Shown: positions 9,027 through 17,359, numbered from the stretch's first letter. The stretch is 64,000 bases of DNA from Mycobacterium sp. OTB74 (GCF_029892685.1 NZ_JARXVD010000013.1:106410-170409), one strand, 5' to 3'. Notes: generated by a model from the letters alone, not told the origin. Numbers and translations: made by a program.

Positions 9027-9113
9027 CTCAGCCGTAACAGCGGCGACACCCGTCGAACATGACTCTCCCAAAAACTCTCAATTGACAGTTATCCGGGATC
9101 AGGAGAGGACGAG

Positions 9114-9863
9114 ATGTCGAGCACCAACTCGACCGGGGGCGCCCGGTCACACGCCCGCGCACAGGCCACCGACGCGCAGATGCGCGTGCCGGCGACCCCC
9201 GAGGGCGTCACCGAGTTGCGCTGGGCCGAGACCGTCCCGACGGGTTCATATGTGAGCCGAGTTCTGGGACGCGGCAGTCGGCTGCGGCTGGTCGACACCG
9301 ACGGCGACGCGTGCGCACATGTGCTGATGTTCCGCGCCGACGCCCCATGGGAACGGCTCAACGTGGCCGACACCATGAAGGTGCCGTGGCAGGCCTATAT
9401 GGGCAGCGGGCATCCGTTGCTTTCCGACCAGGGCCGGGTGTTGGCGACAATCGTCGCGGACAGCTCCGGCAGGCACGATGCGCTGTGTGGCGCGGGCGCT
9501 GAGGTGCGCTCGAAACTGCTGCTCGGCGTGCACAAGCACGGCCTGGACGTCCGTGATGTCGCCCAGTCGGTGTCCTTCTTCCGCGGCGTGCGGGTCGCCG
9601 AGGACGGCAGCGTGGAGGCCACCGGGTCAGCCGGAGCGGGCGCCGCGGTAGACCTGCTGATCCACCTGCCGGTGGTGGTGGTCATCGCCAACGGTGCGCA
9701 CCCACTCGACTCGTCGCCGGCAACCGGTGATCTCGATGTGCTGGCCTGGCGGGCCGATGACGAGCTGACCACCCCCGTCAATGCCGAGCCGGAATATCTG
9801 CGGGCCCTGTTCAACACCGAAAGCACTTGGGCTGCAGAACAAAACGAAGGAGCACTCGCGTGA
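9114..9863 (+). CDS. DUF1989 protein, urea-amidolyase-associated protein 1 (UAAP1)-like
   Basis: A 249-residue protein of the DUF1989/urea-carboxylase-associated group. Such proteins are encoded beside urea (or guanidine) carboxylases and are needed for their pathway, though their chemistry is not settled. ATG 9114 is preceded by GGAGAGGACG. Conserved-looking stretches are GSRLRLVDTDGDACAHVLMF (about 52-71) and FFRGVRVAEDGS. The next gene starts inside its stop codon (GTGA), so the two are translationally coupled. Assigned from resemblance to the family and from the neighbouring carboxyltransferase. Confidence 0.85.
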   Translation: MSSTNSTGGARSHARAQATDAQMRVPATPEGVTELRWAETVPTGSYVSRVLGRGSRLRLVDTDGDACAHVLMFRADAPWERLNVADTMKVPWQAYMGSGHPLLSDQGRVLATIVADSSGRHDALCGAGAEVRSKLLLGVHKHGLDVRDVAQSVSFFRGVRVAEDGSVEATGSAGAGAAVDLLIHLPVVVVIANGAHPLDSSPATGDLDVLAWRADDELTTPVNAEPEYLRALFNTESTWAAEQNEGALA

Positions 9864-10486
9864 CCAGCACTGTGACCACCGTCGCCGACCAGACCGTCGC
9901 CGCGTGCGCCCCGTGGTCAGCGATCGTGACCGCCGGCCAGACCCTGCAGATCATCGACCTGCACGGCAACCAGGCCGTCGACACCTTGTTCTGGGGTGTC
10001 ACCGACGGACACCCTGACCCCGAACTGCGCTATAGCGCCCAGGCAACCGTTGCGGCACAACGCAATATCTTCCTGACCACCGGCTCGGTGCTGCGCGCCG
10101 CGGACGGCACGGCTCTCATGACGCTGGTCGCCGACGAGGTCGGTAACCACGACACCATCGCCGGCGCGTGCTCCAAGGAGTCGAACACTCTGCGCTACGG
10201 GCATCACACCGCGCACCAGCACGCCTGCGCGGAAAACTTCCTGGCCGAGGCCACCCGTTGGGGCATGGGCAAGCGCGACATCGTGTCCAACGTGAACTTC
10301 TTCATGAATGTCCCGGTCGAACCGGACGGCACGCTGGGCATCGTCGACGGCTTGTCCGCCCCCGGCAAATCGCTGACCCTGCGGGCCGAGGTCGACACCC
10401 TGGTCCTGGTGTCCAACTGCCCTCAGATCAACAACCCGTGTAACGGTTTTGACCCGACACCGGTGCGAATGGTGATTTCCCGATGA
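9860..10486 (+). CDS. DUF1989 protein, urea-amidolyase-associated protein 2 (UAAP2)-like
   Basis: A 208-residue paralogue of the preceding gene (DUF1989). GTG 9860 overlaps the upstream stop (GTGA) and has GAAGGAG about 8 bp before it; an in-frame ATG at 9827 lies inside the previous gene and is rejected. Features include LHGNQAVDTLFW (about 43-54), AQRNIFLTTGSVL, and the HAC-x-EN segment in HQHACAENFLAEATRWGMG (about 116-134). Its stop overlaps the next start (ATGA at 10483), making a tight three-gene operon. Confidence 0.87.
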   Translation: MTSTVTTVADQTVAACAPWSAIVTAGQTLQIIDLHGNQAVDTLFWGVTDGHPDPELRYSAQATVAAQRNIFLTTGSVLRAADGTALMTLVADEVGNHDTIAGACSKESNTLRYGHHTAHQHACAENFLAEATRWGMGKRDIVSNVNFFMNVPVEPDGTLGIVDGLSAPGKSLTLRAEVDTLVLVSNCPQINNPCNGFDPTPVRMVISR

Positions 10487-12486
10487 GCACCGTCGTGGTG
10501 GTCCGCCCCGGCATGCTGACCACCGTTCAGGACTGGCCGGGCCGCGTCGGTTACTGGCACATCGGGGTTCCGCCGTCGGGCCCGATGGACGACCTCTCCT
10601 TCCGGATCGGCAACCGGGTGCTGCTCAACCCCGAAGGTGCTGCCGGCCTGGAATGCACGAAAGGCGGACTGGCACTGAGCTTTCCCGATGGCGGTCGAGT
10701 CTGTGTCACCGGCGCCCCGGTAACTGTCGCCCTCGACGGCGCGCCGGTACCGCAATGGCAATCGGTCACCGTCCCAGTCGACGGGGTGCTCGACATCGGC
10801 ATGGTCAACGGCCCCGGCATGCGCTGCTATGTGCTGTTCGCCGGCGGCCTCGTCGAACCCGAATACCTGGGTAGTGCATCGACTTTCACCATGGCGGCAT
10901 TTGGCGGACACTGCGGCCGCAAGCTGCTGCAGGGTGATGCGCTGACGGTCGCCGCCGATCCCGGACCGCACGAGATGCGACCGGACCGCGATGCCCGGGC
11001 GGCCATCGATGAGCTGCCGGCCATTGCTAACCGCTGGGAACTGGCCGTCACCGAAGGCCCGCACGGTGCACCAGAGTTCTTCACCCGCAGTGATTTTCAG
11101 ACGATCATCGGCACGGACTACAGCGTGCATTTCAACTCCGACCGCACCGGCGTGCGGCTGGAAGGCCCCAAGCCACAGTGGGCTCGCACCGATGGCGGCG
11201 AGGCCGGGCTGCACCCGTCGAACATCCATGACAACGCGTATTGCGTTGGTGCCCTTGATTTCACCGGCGATACCCCGATTCTGCTCGGACCCGACGGCCC
11301 CAGCCTGGGCGGTTTCGTCTGCCCGGTCACGGTGGTCACCGCGGACCGGTGGAAGCTGGGTCAACTCGCACCCGGCGACACCGTGCGCTTCGTGCCGGTG
11401 CGTGCCAACCGCGCCCCGTCGGCACGCAGTCTCGACCAGGACCGCAGGGCATCCTTCCCCAAGGTGCTGTCCAGCGGCGGCGACAGAGACGACGGTGTGC
11501 TGAGCAAGTTCAGCGCGGCTGACGGCACAGCGGTCACGCTGCGCCGGGCGGGCGACGGCGGCATGCTGATCGAGTACGGCCCGATGGTGCTCGACCTGGC
11601 GATGCGCGCCCGGGTTCATGTGCTGCATCAGCAACTCCAGGCCCGCAAGATCGATGGCATCACTGAGATGACGCCTGGCGTGCGGTCGCTACAGGTCCAG
11701 TTCCACCCGGCAGAGCTGACCCTGGGTGAACTGGCCGACCTGGTCTCCCGGGTGGACGAGAACCTGCCGTCGTCCGATCAGCTGGTGGTGCCCAGTCGCA
11801 CCGTGCGGTTGCCACTGTCCTGGGACGACCCGGCTACCCACGAGGCGATCGAGCGGTACCGCAACGGGGTGCGCGCCGATGCCCCATGGTGCCCCGACAA
11901 CATCGAGTTCATCCGGCGGGTCAACGGCCTGGCCGATCGGTCCGATGTGCACGACACCGTGTACAACGCCGATTACCTGGTGCTGGGGCTGGGCGATGTC
12001 TATCTGGGCGCACCGGTGGCCACCCCGCTGGACCCGCGGCACCGACTGGTCACCACCAAGTACAACCCGGCCCGTACCTGGACTGCCGAGAACTCGGTGG
12101 GTATCGGCGGTGCGTACATGTGCATCTACGGCATGGAAGGCCCGGGCGGCTATCAGTTCGTCGGCCGCACCACGCAGGTGTGGAATCACTGCCACCCGGC
12201 CCAGGCGGCGTCGTTCGAGCCGGGAACGCCCTGGCTGCTGCGATTCTTCGACCGGATCAACTTCTATCCCGTCAGTGCCGCCGAACTGCTGGACCTACGG
12301 GCCGACATGGCGGCCGGGCGCGGCCAGGTCGAAATCACCGACGGCGAGTTCTCGCTGGCCGGCTACCGCGACTTCCTGGCCGCCCACGCCAATGGCATCG
12401 CGTCGTTCCGGGCACAACAGTCCGAGGCCTTCGCCGCCGAACGGGCAGCCTGGGATGCCGCCGGGGAGTTCAGCCGCGCCGGCTGA
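10483..12486 (+). CDS. Carboxyltransferase-only urea-carboxylase-like protein (KipA-KipI fusion)
   Basis: A 667-residue protein matching only the carboxyltransferase half of urea/guanidine carboxylase. Residues about 1-305 are the KipA/AHS2-type domain (VVRPGMLTTVQDWPGRVGYW, GVPPSGPMDD, LGPDGPSLGGFV) and about 345-590 the KipI/AHS1-type domain (AVTLRRAGDGGMLIEYG, PGVRSLQVQFHP, PGGYQFVGRT, then WLLRFFDRINFYPV). A usual urea carboxylase is about 1,200 residues, with a biotin carboxylase domain in front and a biotin carrier domain behind. Neither is present: the protein begins at the KipA domain and ends at Gly without an MKM biotin motif. No allophanate hydrolase is nearby. It may use subunits encoded elsewhere or have another activity, such as a 5-oxoprolinase-like one. 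Confidence 0.88.
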   Translation: MSTVVVVRPGMLTTVQDWPGRVGYWHIGVPPSGPMDDLSFRIGNRVLLNPEGAAGLECTKGGLALSFPDGGRVCVTGAPVTVALDGAPVPQWQSVTVPVDGVLDIGMVNGPGMRCYVLFAGGLVEPEYLGSASTFTMAAFGGHCGRKLLQGDALTVAADPGPHEMRPDRDARAAIDELPAIANRWELAVTEGPHGAPEFFTRSDFQTIIGTDYSVHFNSDRTGVRLEGPKPQWARTDGGEAGLHPSNIHDNAYCVGALDFTGDTPILLGPDGPSLGGFVCPVTVVTADRWKLGQLAPGDTVRFVPVRANRAPSARSLDQDRRASFPKVLSSGGDRDDGVLSKFSAADGTAVTLRRAGDGGMLIEYGPMVLDLAMRARVHVLHQQLQARKIDGITEMTPGVRSLQVQFHPAELTLGELADLVSRVDENLPSSDQLVVPSRTVRLPLSWDDPATHEAIERYRNGVRADAPWCPDNIEFIRRVNGLADRSDVHDTVYNADYLVLGLGDVYLGAPVATPLDPRHRLVTTKYNPARTWTAENSVGIGGAYMCIYGMEGPGGYQFVGRTTQVWNHCHPAQAASFEPGTPWLLRFFDRINFYPVSAAELLDLRADMAAGRGQVEITDGEFSLAGYRDFLAAHANGIASFRAQQSEAFAAERAAWDAAGEFSRAG

Positions 12487-12493
12487 ACTCCCC
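12463..12493 (+). terminator. Hairpin over the stop codon of the carboxyltransferase gene
   Basis: A perfect 13-bp stem (GGGGAGTTCAGCC, 12463-12475; GGCTGAACTCCCC, 12481-12493) around a 5-nt loop. The stop TGA (12484-12486) lies inside the 3' arm. There is no T-run, as is common for mycobacterial terminators. Confidence 0.6.
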
Positions 12494-12584
12494 CGTACCT
12501 GCCCCAGCCAGCCGGTTCACAGCGATGTGGCACGCTATTCACGGCTCTCCGTTGGGCCCGCACGCGTCGCAGATGAAGGTGAAC

Positions 12585-14069
12585 ATGGCAGCTGGAAAAG
12601 GTAAACCGTCCCGCCACACCGAGATTGAGCGCAAGTTTGCGGTGCTCGATACAGCCGTCTCACCGTCTTTCCAGGGGCTCTCAGCGGTGTCTCGGGCCGA
12701 GGAGCTGCCGCTGGCCCATCTGGACGCGGTGTACTTCGACACCGCCGGCCACGACCTGGCGGCGCACAACATCACGCTGCGGCGCCGCACCGGTGGCACC
12801 GATGCGGGTTGGCACCTCAAGTTGCCGGCCGGCGCAGAGGCCCGAACCGAGGTGCGCCTGCCGCTGACCGGTGCCCGGGAGGGCGTGCCCGACGAGCTGC
12901 ACGACGTGGTGCTGGCCATCGTCCGGGACCGGCCGCTGCAGCCGGTGGCGCGGATCGAGACCCAGCGCAGCGTCCAGACGTTGTACGGGCCGGACGGAGA
13001 AGAGCTGGCCGAGTTCTGCGACGACCGGGTGACGGCCTCGGCGGGGGCGGTCGAGCAGAACTGGCGTGAGTGGGAGCTTGAGCTGGCCCCCGGCGTCAGC
13101 GACACCGAGCTGCTGGACCGGCTGGCCAACCGCCTCTTCGATGCCGGCGCAGAGCCGGCCGGGCACGGTTCCAAGCTGGGCAAGGTGCTCGCAGCCGCGC
13201 GCGGCGCTGACACTCCGCCACCGGTGCCGATTCCCACCGACGCGGTGCATCGCGCCGTCGCCGCCCATATCGACGAGCTGATCGAATGGGACCGTGCGGT
13301 GCGCGCCGACGTCTTCGACTCGGTCCACCAGATGCGGGTGACCATCCGCAAGATTCGCAGCTTGCTGCAGGAGGCGGGAGGGCTGGGCGATCGGGCCTGG
13401 GTGCTCGATGAATTGCGATTGCTCGCGTCGGTCCTCGGCACGGCACGCGACGCCGAAGTGTTGGCCCAGCGCTATGAACGTGCCCTGTCCGGTCTGGCCC
13501 CGGGGTTGGTCCGGGGCCCAGTGCGCGAACGACTGGTCGACGGCTCACAGCACCGTTATCAGGCCGGCCTGCGCCGCTCGATAACGGCGATGCGGTCCGA
13601 ACGCTATTTCCGGCTGCTCGACGAACTGGACGCCATTGTCGCCGACGGCAGCTGGCCGTCGTCCGACGAAGATGCCGGACCGGTGACGGTCGATGCGGCC
13701 TACCGGCGGGTGCGCAAGGCGGTACGTCGCGCGCGCAGCGCCGAGGCCGCCGGCGCGGATCATGCCGATGAACTGCTGCATCGGATTCGCAAGAGCGCCA
13801 AACGTCTTCGGTACACCGCAGCCGCCACCGGTGCGGGCCGGGTGGCCGACCGGGCCAGGGAAATCCAGACCCTGCTGGGTGATCATCAGGACAGCTATGT
13901 CAGCCGGGCACATCTGGTGAAGCAGGCCGACGCCGCCCACGCCGCCGGCGAGGACACCTTCACCTATGGGGTACTGCATCAGCAGGAGGCCGAGGTCGCC
14001 GAGTACGCGCGGACGCAGTTGACCGGTTCGTTGAAGGCGTTGGAGCGGGCGGCGCGCAAGGCCCGCTGA
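12585..14069 (+). CDS. CYTH/CHAD domain protein, Rv2226-like
   Basis: A 494-residue protein with an N-terminal CYTH (triphosphate tunnel) domain and a C-terminal CHAD domain. CYTH proteins bind or hydrolyse polyphosphate or triphosphates; CHAD domains bind polyphosphate. The ExExK signature reads EIERK near residue 14, and the tunnel strands are seen in TLRRRTGGTDAGWHLKLP. The CHAD part (from about residue 225) has the conserved histidines in VHQMRVTIRKIRSLL and LLHRIRKSAKRLRY. ATG 12585 follows GAAGGTG; ATG 12573 is an alternative. The open frame back to 11886 is a shadow of the previous gene. It ends 16 bp before the left rnpB-derived repeat. Confidence 0.9.
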   Translation: MAAGKGKPSRHTEIERKFAVLDTAVSPSFQGLSAVSRAEELPLAHLDAVYFDTAGHDLAAHNITLRRRTGGTDAGWHLKLPAGAEARTEVRLPLTGAREGVPDELHDVVLAIVRDRPLQPVARIETQRSVQTLYGPDGEELAEFCDDRVTASAGAVEQNWREWELELAPGVSDTELLDRLANRLFDAGAEPAGHGSKLGKVLAAARGADTPPPVPIPTDAVHRAVAAHIDELIEWDRAVRADVFDSVHQMRVTIRKIRSLLQEAGGLGDRAWVLDELRLLASVLGTARDAEVLAQRYERALSGLAPGLVRGPVRERLVDGSQHRYQAGLRRSITAMRSERYFRLLDELDAIVADGSWPSSDEDAGPVTVDAAYRRVRKAVRRARSAEAAGADHADELLHRIRKSAKRLRYTAAATGAGRVADRAREIQTLLGDHQDSYVSRAHLVKQADAAHAAGEDTFTYGVLHQQEAEVAEYARTQLTGSLKALERAARKAR

Positions 14070-14085
14070 GCGAGCCAGCCTTGCG

Positions 14086-14120
14086 GGGCGGACGAGTTGG
14101 CCTGTAAGCCGGATTCTGTT
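14086..14120 (-). repeat. Left attachment-site copy (35-bp rnpB 3'-end duplicate)
   Basis: Identical to 24571-24605. It begins GGGCGGACGAGTTGGCC and ends GGATTCTGTT on the plus strand. It is not followed by any more RNase P RNA sequence, so it is a duplicated end and not a gene. Confidence 0.9.
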
Positions 14121-14193
14121 ATCTGGGCGTTTGTACCGTTTAGCTGTGTTGGGCGCGTTGTAACGGTGCAGGTCAGAGTGCTGGTTGTGTTGG

Positions 14194-14634
14194 CTAATGA
14201 AAGCAGTTGTTAGCTCTACTGCGGACAATCTGCGGACGGTCCCGATTTCTGTTTCGGCGAGTTATTGTCTCGAGGGCCGCCCGCAGGGGGCTGAGGAGTG
14301 ACCAGAGCTGGCCCCCGCGAGGCCTGAGCCGAGTGGCTGGCCGCAGGGCTTGGGTTGTAATGGCTCCAGGGGTCGGATCACCGCTTCGTCCCCGGTAGGC
14401 CCCCGACAGCACCGATCTCATCTTGCTGGTGAATCGTTCGGTGGTGCGGATGGTGCCGCCGGCTGGCAGTTGCTCCTGCTGCCGATTCTGCTGCTTGCGG
14501 AGGGGCCGATGCCTTGCGCTCAAGGTCACTCCGGTAGTGCCCACTGGCGACCACTTGCCCTTGCGGAGCAAGATCGCGTCACGCCGCGCCGCACGCTCTG
14601 CAACATTGATCGTTCGAGACACCGACTCACACAT
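14194..14634 (-). CDS. Hypothetical ORF just inside the left island end
   Basis: An open frame of 146 codons (starting MCESVSRTINVAERAARR) that I do not recognise. It is arginine-rich, has no obvious domain or membrane segment, and its 3' end covers the paired CTGCGGAC boxes. It occupies the position where an integrase or excision gene would often lie but shows no recombinase motif. It may be non-coding; the 550-bp stretch around it holds nothing else I can identify. Confidence 0.2.
   Translation of the reverse strand: MCESVSRTINVAERAARRDAILLRKGKWSPVGTTGVTLSARHRPLRKQQNRQQEQLPAGGTIRTTERFTSKMRSVLSGAYRGRSGDPTPGAITTQALRPATRLRPRGGQLWSLLSPLRAALETITRRNRNRDRPQIVRSRANNCFH
14215..14239 (+). repeat. 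Paired CTGCGGAC boxes, left island end
   Basis: CTGCGGAC occurs at 14219-14226 and 14230-14237 (11-bp period), 99 bp inside the left core. The same 25-bp arrangement (TCTACTGCGGAC-N3-CTGCGGACGG, with the first base differing at most) recurs at 24504-24528 in the same orientation. Candidate arm-type integrase-binding sites. Confidence 0.55.
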
Positions 14635-14839
14635 CCATAATTAGACCGACGGTTGGTTTATTCACCATTGCCGCTGCCCTTCGATGCCGTCATCAACAGC
14701 CTTCGACGAATACCGGCAGAGCCTGAACGTGGTCGGCGTACGAGTGGTGCTGGCGTTGGCGGTTGGGGCTCATCGGCCTCGGCGGATGGGCTGCCAGCGT
14801 GGGCCATTGTCAACGCGTCACCTCGTTTCGGTAAAAATT

Positions 14840-14855
14840 ATGGACGATCGTCCAT
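14840..14855. promoter_or_regulatory. 16-bp perfect palindrome, candidate TetR operator
   Basis: ATGGACGATCGTCCAT, a perfect palindrome 21 bp upstream of the HD-domain gene start (14877). A plausible -35 element TTGTCA lies at 14807-14812, and an A/T-rich -10 region (TAAAAATTA) directly abuts the palindrome, so a bound repressor would block the promoter. The TetR gene of the same operon (15461) is the natural candidate for autoregulation. Confidence 0.65.
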
Positions 14856-14876
14856 CCAATTTGTAGAGTGGGTGAC

Positions 14877-15464
14877 ATGCTGCCTACTGCCCCTGATACT
14901 GCGGCGGCTCGAGCCGCGGTCAACCTGGTACTGGAGGTGTCCGACGCTCCACTCGTGGGGCATGTCTGGCGCACGTGGTTTTTCGGTCGTCAACTCATTG
15001 CCGAACATGTCCACGACGCAGATTTTGAAGTCGGATTCGTGGCCGCGATGCTGCACGATTTGGGGCTCACGGCCAGTTTTGACGGCGATGCACCCTTCGA
15101 ACAGGCCGGCGCTGCCGCGGCGGCCGATACGCTCGCCGGCCTGGGGTGGCCGCAGGACCGTATCGCGCTCACCGCGGCCGCGATCGGCCAGCATCTCGAC
15201 GTGGCGTCGGCCGAGGCCAGGCCCGAGATCGCCCTCGTGCACCTGGGCGCCGCCGCGGACGTCATCGGCCTTCGCCTCGATGACCTTCCCGGCGAACTGA
15301 TCGAGGAGGTTCTGAACACTTATCCACGGCAGGGATTCGTTGACACTGTATTGCCCGCGCTTGAGCGCCAAGTCGAGCGCAAGCCCGAGTCGACGATCGC
15401 GCGGTTGTTTAGCGCCGTGCGGTTCGGCGATCTGATGCGGGCATGCCCGCTCGATGCCCGATGA
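14877..15464 (+). CDS. HD-domain protein (cyanamide hydratase/phosphohydrolase-like)
   Basis: A 195-residue HD-domain metalloprotein. The core HD dyad is in FVAAMLHDLGLTASFDG (about 55-71), preceded by HVWRTWFFGR (about 29-38), which provides the first metal-ligand histidine, and followed by IGQHLD and IALVHLGAAADVIG. This short compact form resembles HD proteins annotated as cyanamide hydratases, but substrate specificity cannot be seen. ATG 14877 is chosen over GTG 14868 (three codons upstream). The stop overlaps the start of the TetR gene (ATGA), so expression is coupled. Confidence 0.72.
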   Translation: MLPTAPDTAAARAAVNLVLEVSDAPLVGHVWRTWFFGRQLIAEHVHDADFEVGFVAAMLHDLGLTASFDGDAPFEQAGAAAAADTLAGLGWPQDRIALTAAAIGQHLDVASAEARPEIALVHLGAAADVIGLRLDDLPGELIEEVLNTYPRQGFVDTVLPALERQVERKPESTIARLFSAVRFGDLMRACPLDAR

Positions 15465-16111
15465 GCCGTTCTGCGCCGCTTTCACCGGCCGCCCGTCGGG
15501 ATCCGCCGTCCGATGGGCGCCGAGCAAAAGGGATCCGCTCGCGCGACGCGCTGCTCGCGGAGGCCGTACAGCTCGCTTCGGTTGAGGGCCTCGAAGGGCT
15601 CACGATCGCCAGTCTCGCCGAACGGCTCGGCACGGCGAAGAGCAGTGTTCACGCCGCATTTGGATCCAAAGAGGCCCTGCAGGTCGCGGCCGTGCAACGG
15701 GCCAGGGCGATGCTCATCGAGTTGGTGATCGTTCCTGCGCTGGCCGCCGAGCCGGGCCTGGCCCGGCTCGAAACACTTGGTGAGTCGTGGTTCACCTACC
15801 TCGAGAACGACATCTTCGAGGGTGGCTGCATGCTGTGCTCGGCGTCCGCGGAAATGGATGGACGCCCGGGAGCCACCCGCGACGCCGTTGCCGCGGTGAT
15901 GAAGGAATGGCTGCAGTTTCTTGCAGACAACGTCCGCGCGGGCATCGACCAAGCCGAGTTCGCTGCGGCAACCTCGCCCGACCAAACGGCGTTCGAACTT
16001 AACGCAATTGGGATGGCTGCCAACTGGCACCACCAGCTATTCGGCGGCCTGACCGCCTTCACCGCCGCCCGCCGCGGCTGGGCCGACACACTTCAGCGCA
16101 TTCGAGCCTGA
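15461..16111 (+). CDS. TetR family regulator of the HD-carbonic anhydrase operon
   Basis: A 216-residue TetR-type regulator. ATG 15461 overlaps the upstream stop. The DNA-binding domain spans about residues 24-70 (SRDALLAEAVQLASVEG, LTIASLAERLGTAKSSVHAAFGSKEALQ), and the C-terminal half has the GGCMLCSASAEMDGRPG segment found in the TetR_C group that includes inducer-binding regulators of small detoxification operons. It likely binds the palindrome at 14840-14855 and regulates its own operon. The next gene starts 21 bp downstream. Confidence 0.87.
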   Translation: MSRSAPLSPAARRDPPSDGRRAKGIRSRDALLAEAVQLASVEGLEGLTIASLAERLGTAKSSVHAAFGSKEALQVAAVQRARAMLIELVIVPALAAEPGLARLETLGESWFTYLENDIFEGGCMLCSASAEMDGRPGATRDAVAAVMKEWLQFLADNVRAGIDQAEFAAATSPDQTAFELNAIGMAANWHHQLFGGLTAFTAARRGWADTLQRIRA

Positions 16112-16132
16112 CCCAACCGAAGGAGATTCTCA

Positions 16133-16663
16133 ATGACCGCAATCACCACGTTGACCGAACGCAACCGCGGCTATGCCGCCGCCCATTTGGGCAAGCGTCC
16201 AGCGCTAGAACCGAGCCTCAAGACCGTGATCTTGTGCTGTGCCGACCATCGCACCGACCCCGCCCACGTCCTCGGACTCATGCCCAACGAAGCCGTCGTC
16301 ATCCGGAATCCCGGCGGCCGCGTCACACCCGATTTCCTTCGCAGCCTCGCCGTGCTTGCGGCAGTCGCGATGACTGAAAACTTTTCGACCGAATACGAGC
16401 TCATCCTCATGCAGCACACAGATTGTGGGCTCTCACACCTCTCGCCGCAGACCAATGCCGAGGTGCTCGCACCATTTTTCGGCATCACGCCGGACGAGTT
16501 GCCCAACCAGCAGCTTGGCGACCCGCGCGAGGCGGTACGCAGCGATATCTCACTTCTACGCAGCAACCCATTGGTCCCCCGCACGCTTGTCGTCAGCGGA
16601 CTCGTCTATGACGTCGATACGGGGCGCGTGGAGACGATCGTGCCGCCGGCCACGACCGTCTAA
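16133..16663 (+). CDS. Beta-carbonic anhydrase
   Basis: A 176-residue beta-class carbonic anhydrase that interconverts CO2 and bicarbonate. The zinc ligands are Cys36, His95 and Cys98 (CCADHR; MQHTDCG), and the Asp38-Arg40 dyad is intact. RNPGGRV and the final LVVSGLVYDVDTGRVE strand are typical. ATG 16133 has a good site (GAAGGAG, 16120-16126). It is the last gene of the HD-TetR-carbonic anhydrase operon. Carbonic anhydrases accompany cyanase in cyanate detoxification operons, and a similar supply of bicarbonate may be needed here, but no cyanase is present. Confidence 0.92.
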   Translation: MTAITTLTERNRGYAAAHLGKRPALEPSLKTVILCCADHRTDPAHVLGLMPNEAVVIRNPGGRVTPDFLRSLAVLAAVAMTENFSTEYELILMQHTDCGLSHLSPQTNAEVLAPFFGITPDELPNQQLGDPREAVRSDISLLRSNPLVPRTLVVSGLVYDVDTGRVETIVPPATTV

Positions 16664-16809
16664 GGCAAGACAGAGTCAGGCGGCTTATGCCGTCTAAGTG
16701 AGTTGGTGTTCGCATTCGACAGGACTGATCATTCCGAGGGCCGAGTGACGCCGGCGACGACTTGGGACTTCCCCCAATATGAACCACGTTGTGCTGTAAC
16801 GACGTCGAC

Positions 16810-17031
16810 TCGTCGGCGTAGAGCTGGCGCCGCACCCCGTTGCTCGCCTCGAGCGCGCCAGGCCGCCAAGGCATCTCGGGTGCGCTGGCTGATGAGGCTA
16901 CGTTCGTATTCGGAGCCCGCGATGATGTTCGCCGCCATCTCCCCTGCCGGCGTGCTGGTGTCGATATCGAGGTCCGCAAAAGTGAAGAGGCCCCCGGTCA
17001 CACCGCGCCGGTCCATCAAGCCCGCACCGAC
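16810..17031 (-). pseudogene. Serine recombinase (resolvase/invertase) remnant
   Basis: About 73 codons preserve the end of a serine recombinase catalytic domain: VGAGLMDRRGV, FADLDIDTSTPAGEMAANII, SEYERSLISQRTRDALAAWR. The arm helix and EREMISQRT-like segment are the best signatures. The N-terminal catalytic serine region and the C-terminal helix-turn-helix are missing, and the reading frame around it is unrelated sequence. It is the only recombinase trace in the island and lies beside a tRNA-like 3' fragment. Confidence 0.7.
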
Positions 17032-17064
17032 CCGAAAACGGGATGTTTTCCCAGGTAAATCCAG

Positions 17065-17088
17065 TGGAGCTAAGGGGACTCGAACCCC
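17065..17088 (-). other. tRNA/tmRNA 3'-end-like fragment (possible old attachment site)
   Basis: On the minus strand GGGGTTCGAGTCCCC forms a T-arm stem-loop and is followed by TTAGCTCCA, an acceptor-like 3' strand. No D-arm or anticodon arm precedes it, so it is only the 3' end of a tRNA- or tmRNA-like gene. Integrases often leave such fragments. It lies 34 bp from the serine recombinase remnant. Confidence 0.5.
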
Positions 17089-17305
17089 GTAACCAACCTG
17101 TGGAAATAGGTTCTGATCTGCATTTTCCGTCTTTCGGCATTGTTGCGCAGGTCTGCCGTGTACTGCGGATATGCCTCGGCGTGTTACGCGACGTAACAGT
17201 GCTGGGGCGCCAATTCCGAAGGATGGCAGTGGCAGACCTACTCGTTTTCGGCAGGTAGAGGAGGTAGTGGGGAACCTGGCGCATGTCGAGCGCCCTGCGC
17301 ATACT

Positions 17306-17359
17306 CGACTTACGGACACGTCAATATCGCGGGCAGATTCATCCGAACGAACGACCGAC
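17306..17359. repeat. 54-bp direct repeat, copy 1
   Basis: Matches 22581-22634 at 52 of 54 positions in the same orientation (begins CGACTTACGGACACG, ends GAACGACCGAC). The sequence is open in all directions I checked but is not a recognisable gene piece. The two copies bracket 5.2 kb inside the island. Confidence 0.85.

Noticed and set aside
8961..9113. Guanidine (ykkC) riboswitch before the DUF1989/carboxyltransferase operon
   Set aside because: The conserved ykkC blocks are not visible; only a TetR-type palindrome is found.
11886..12584. Long N-terminal extension of the CYTH/CHAD protein
   Set aside because: The upstream frame is out-of-frame sequence of the carboxyltransferase gene, and a good ribosome site precedes ATG 12585.
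14121..14867. Integrase gene at the left island end
   Set aside because: No frame shows the R-H-R-Y tyrosine integrase pattern or a serine integrase catalytic domain; the only open frame is unrecognisable.
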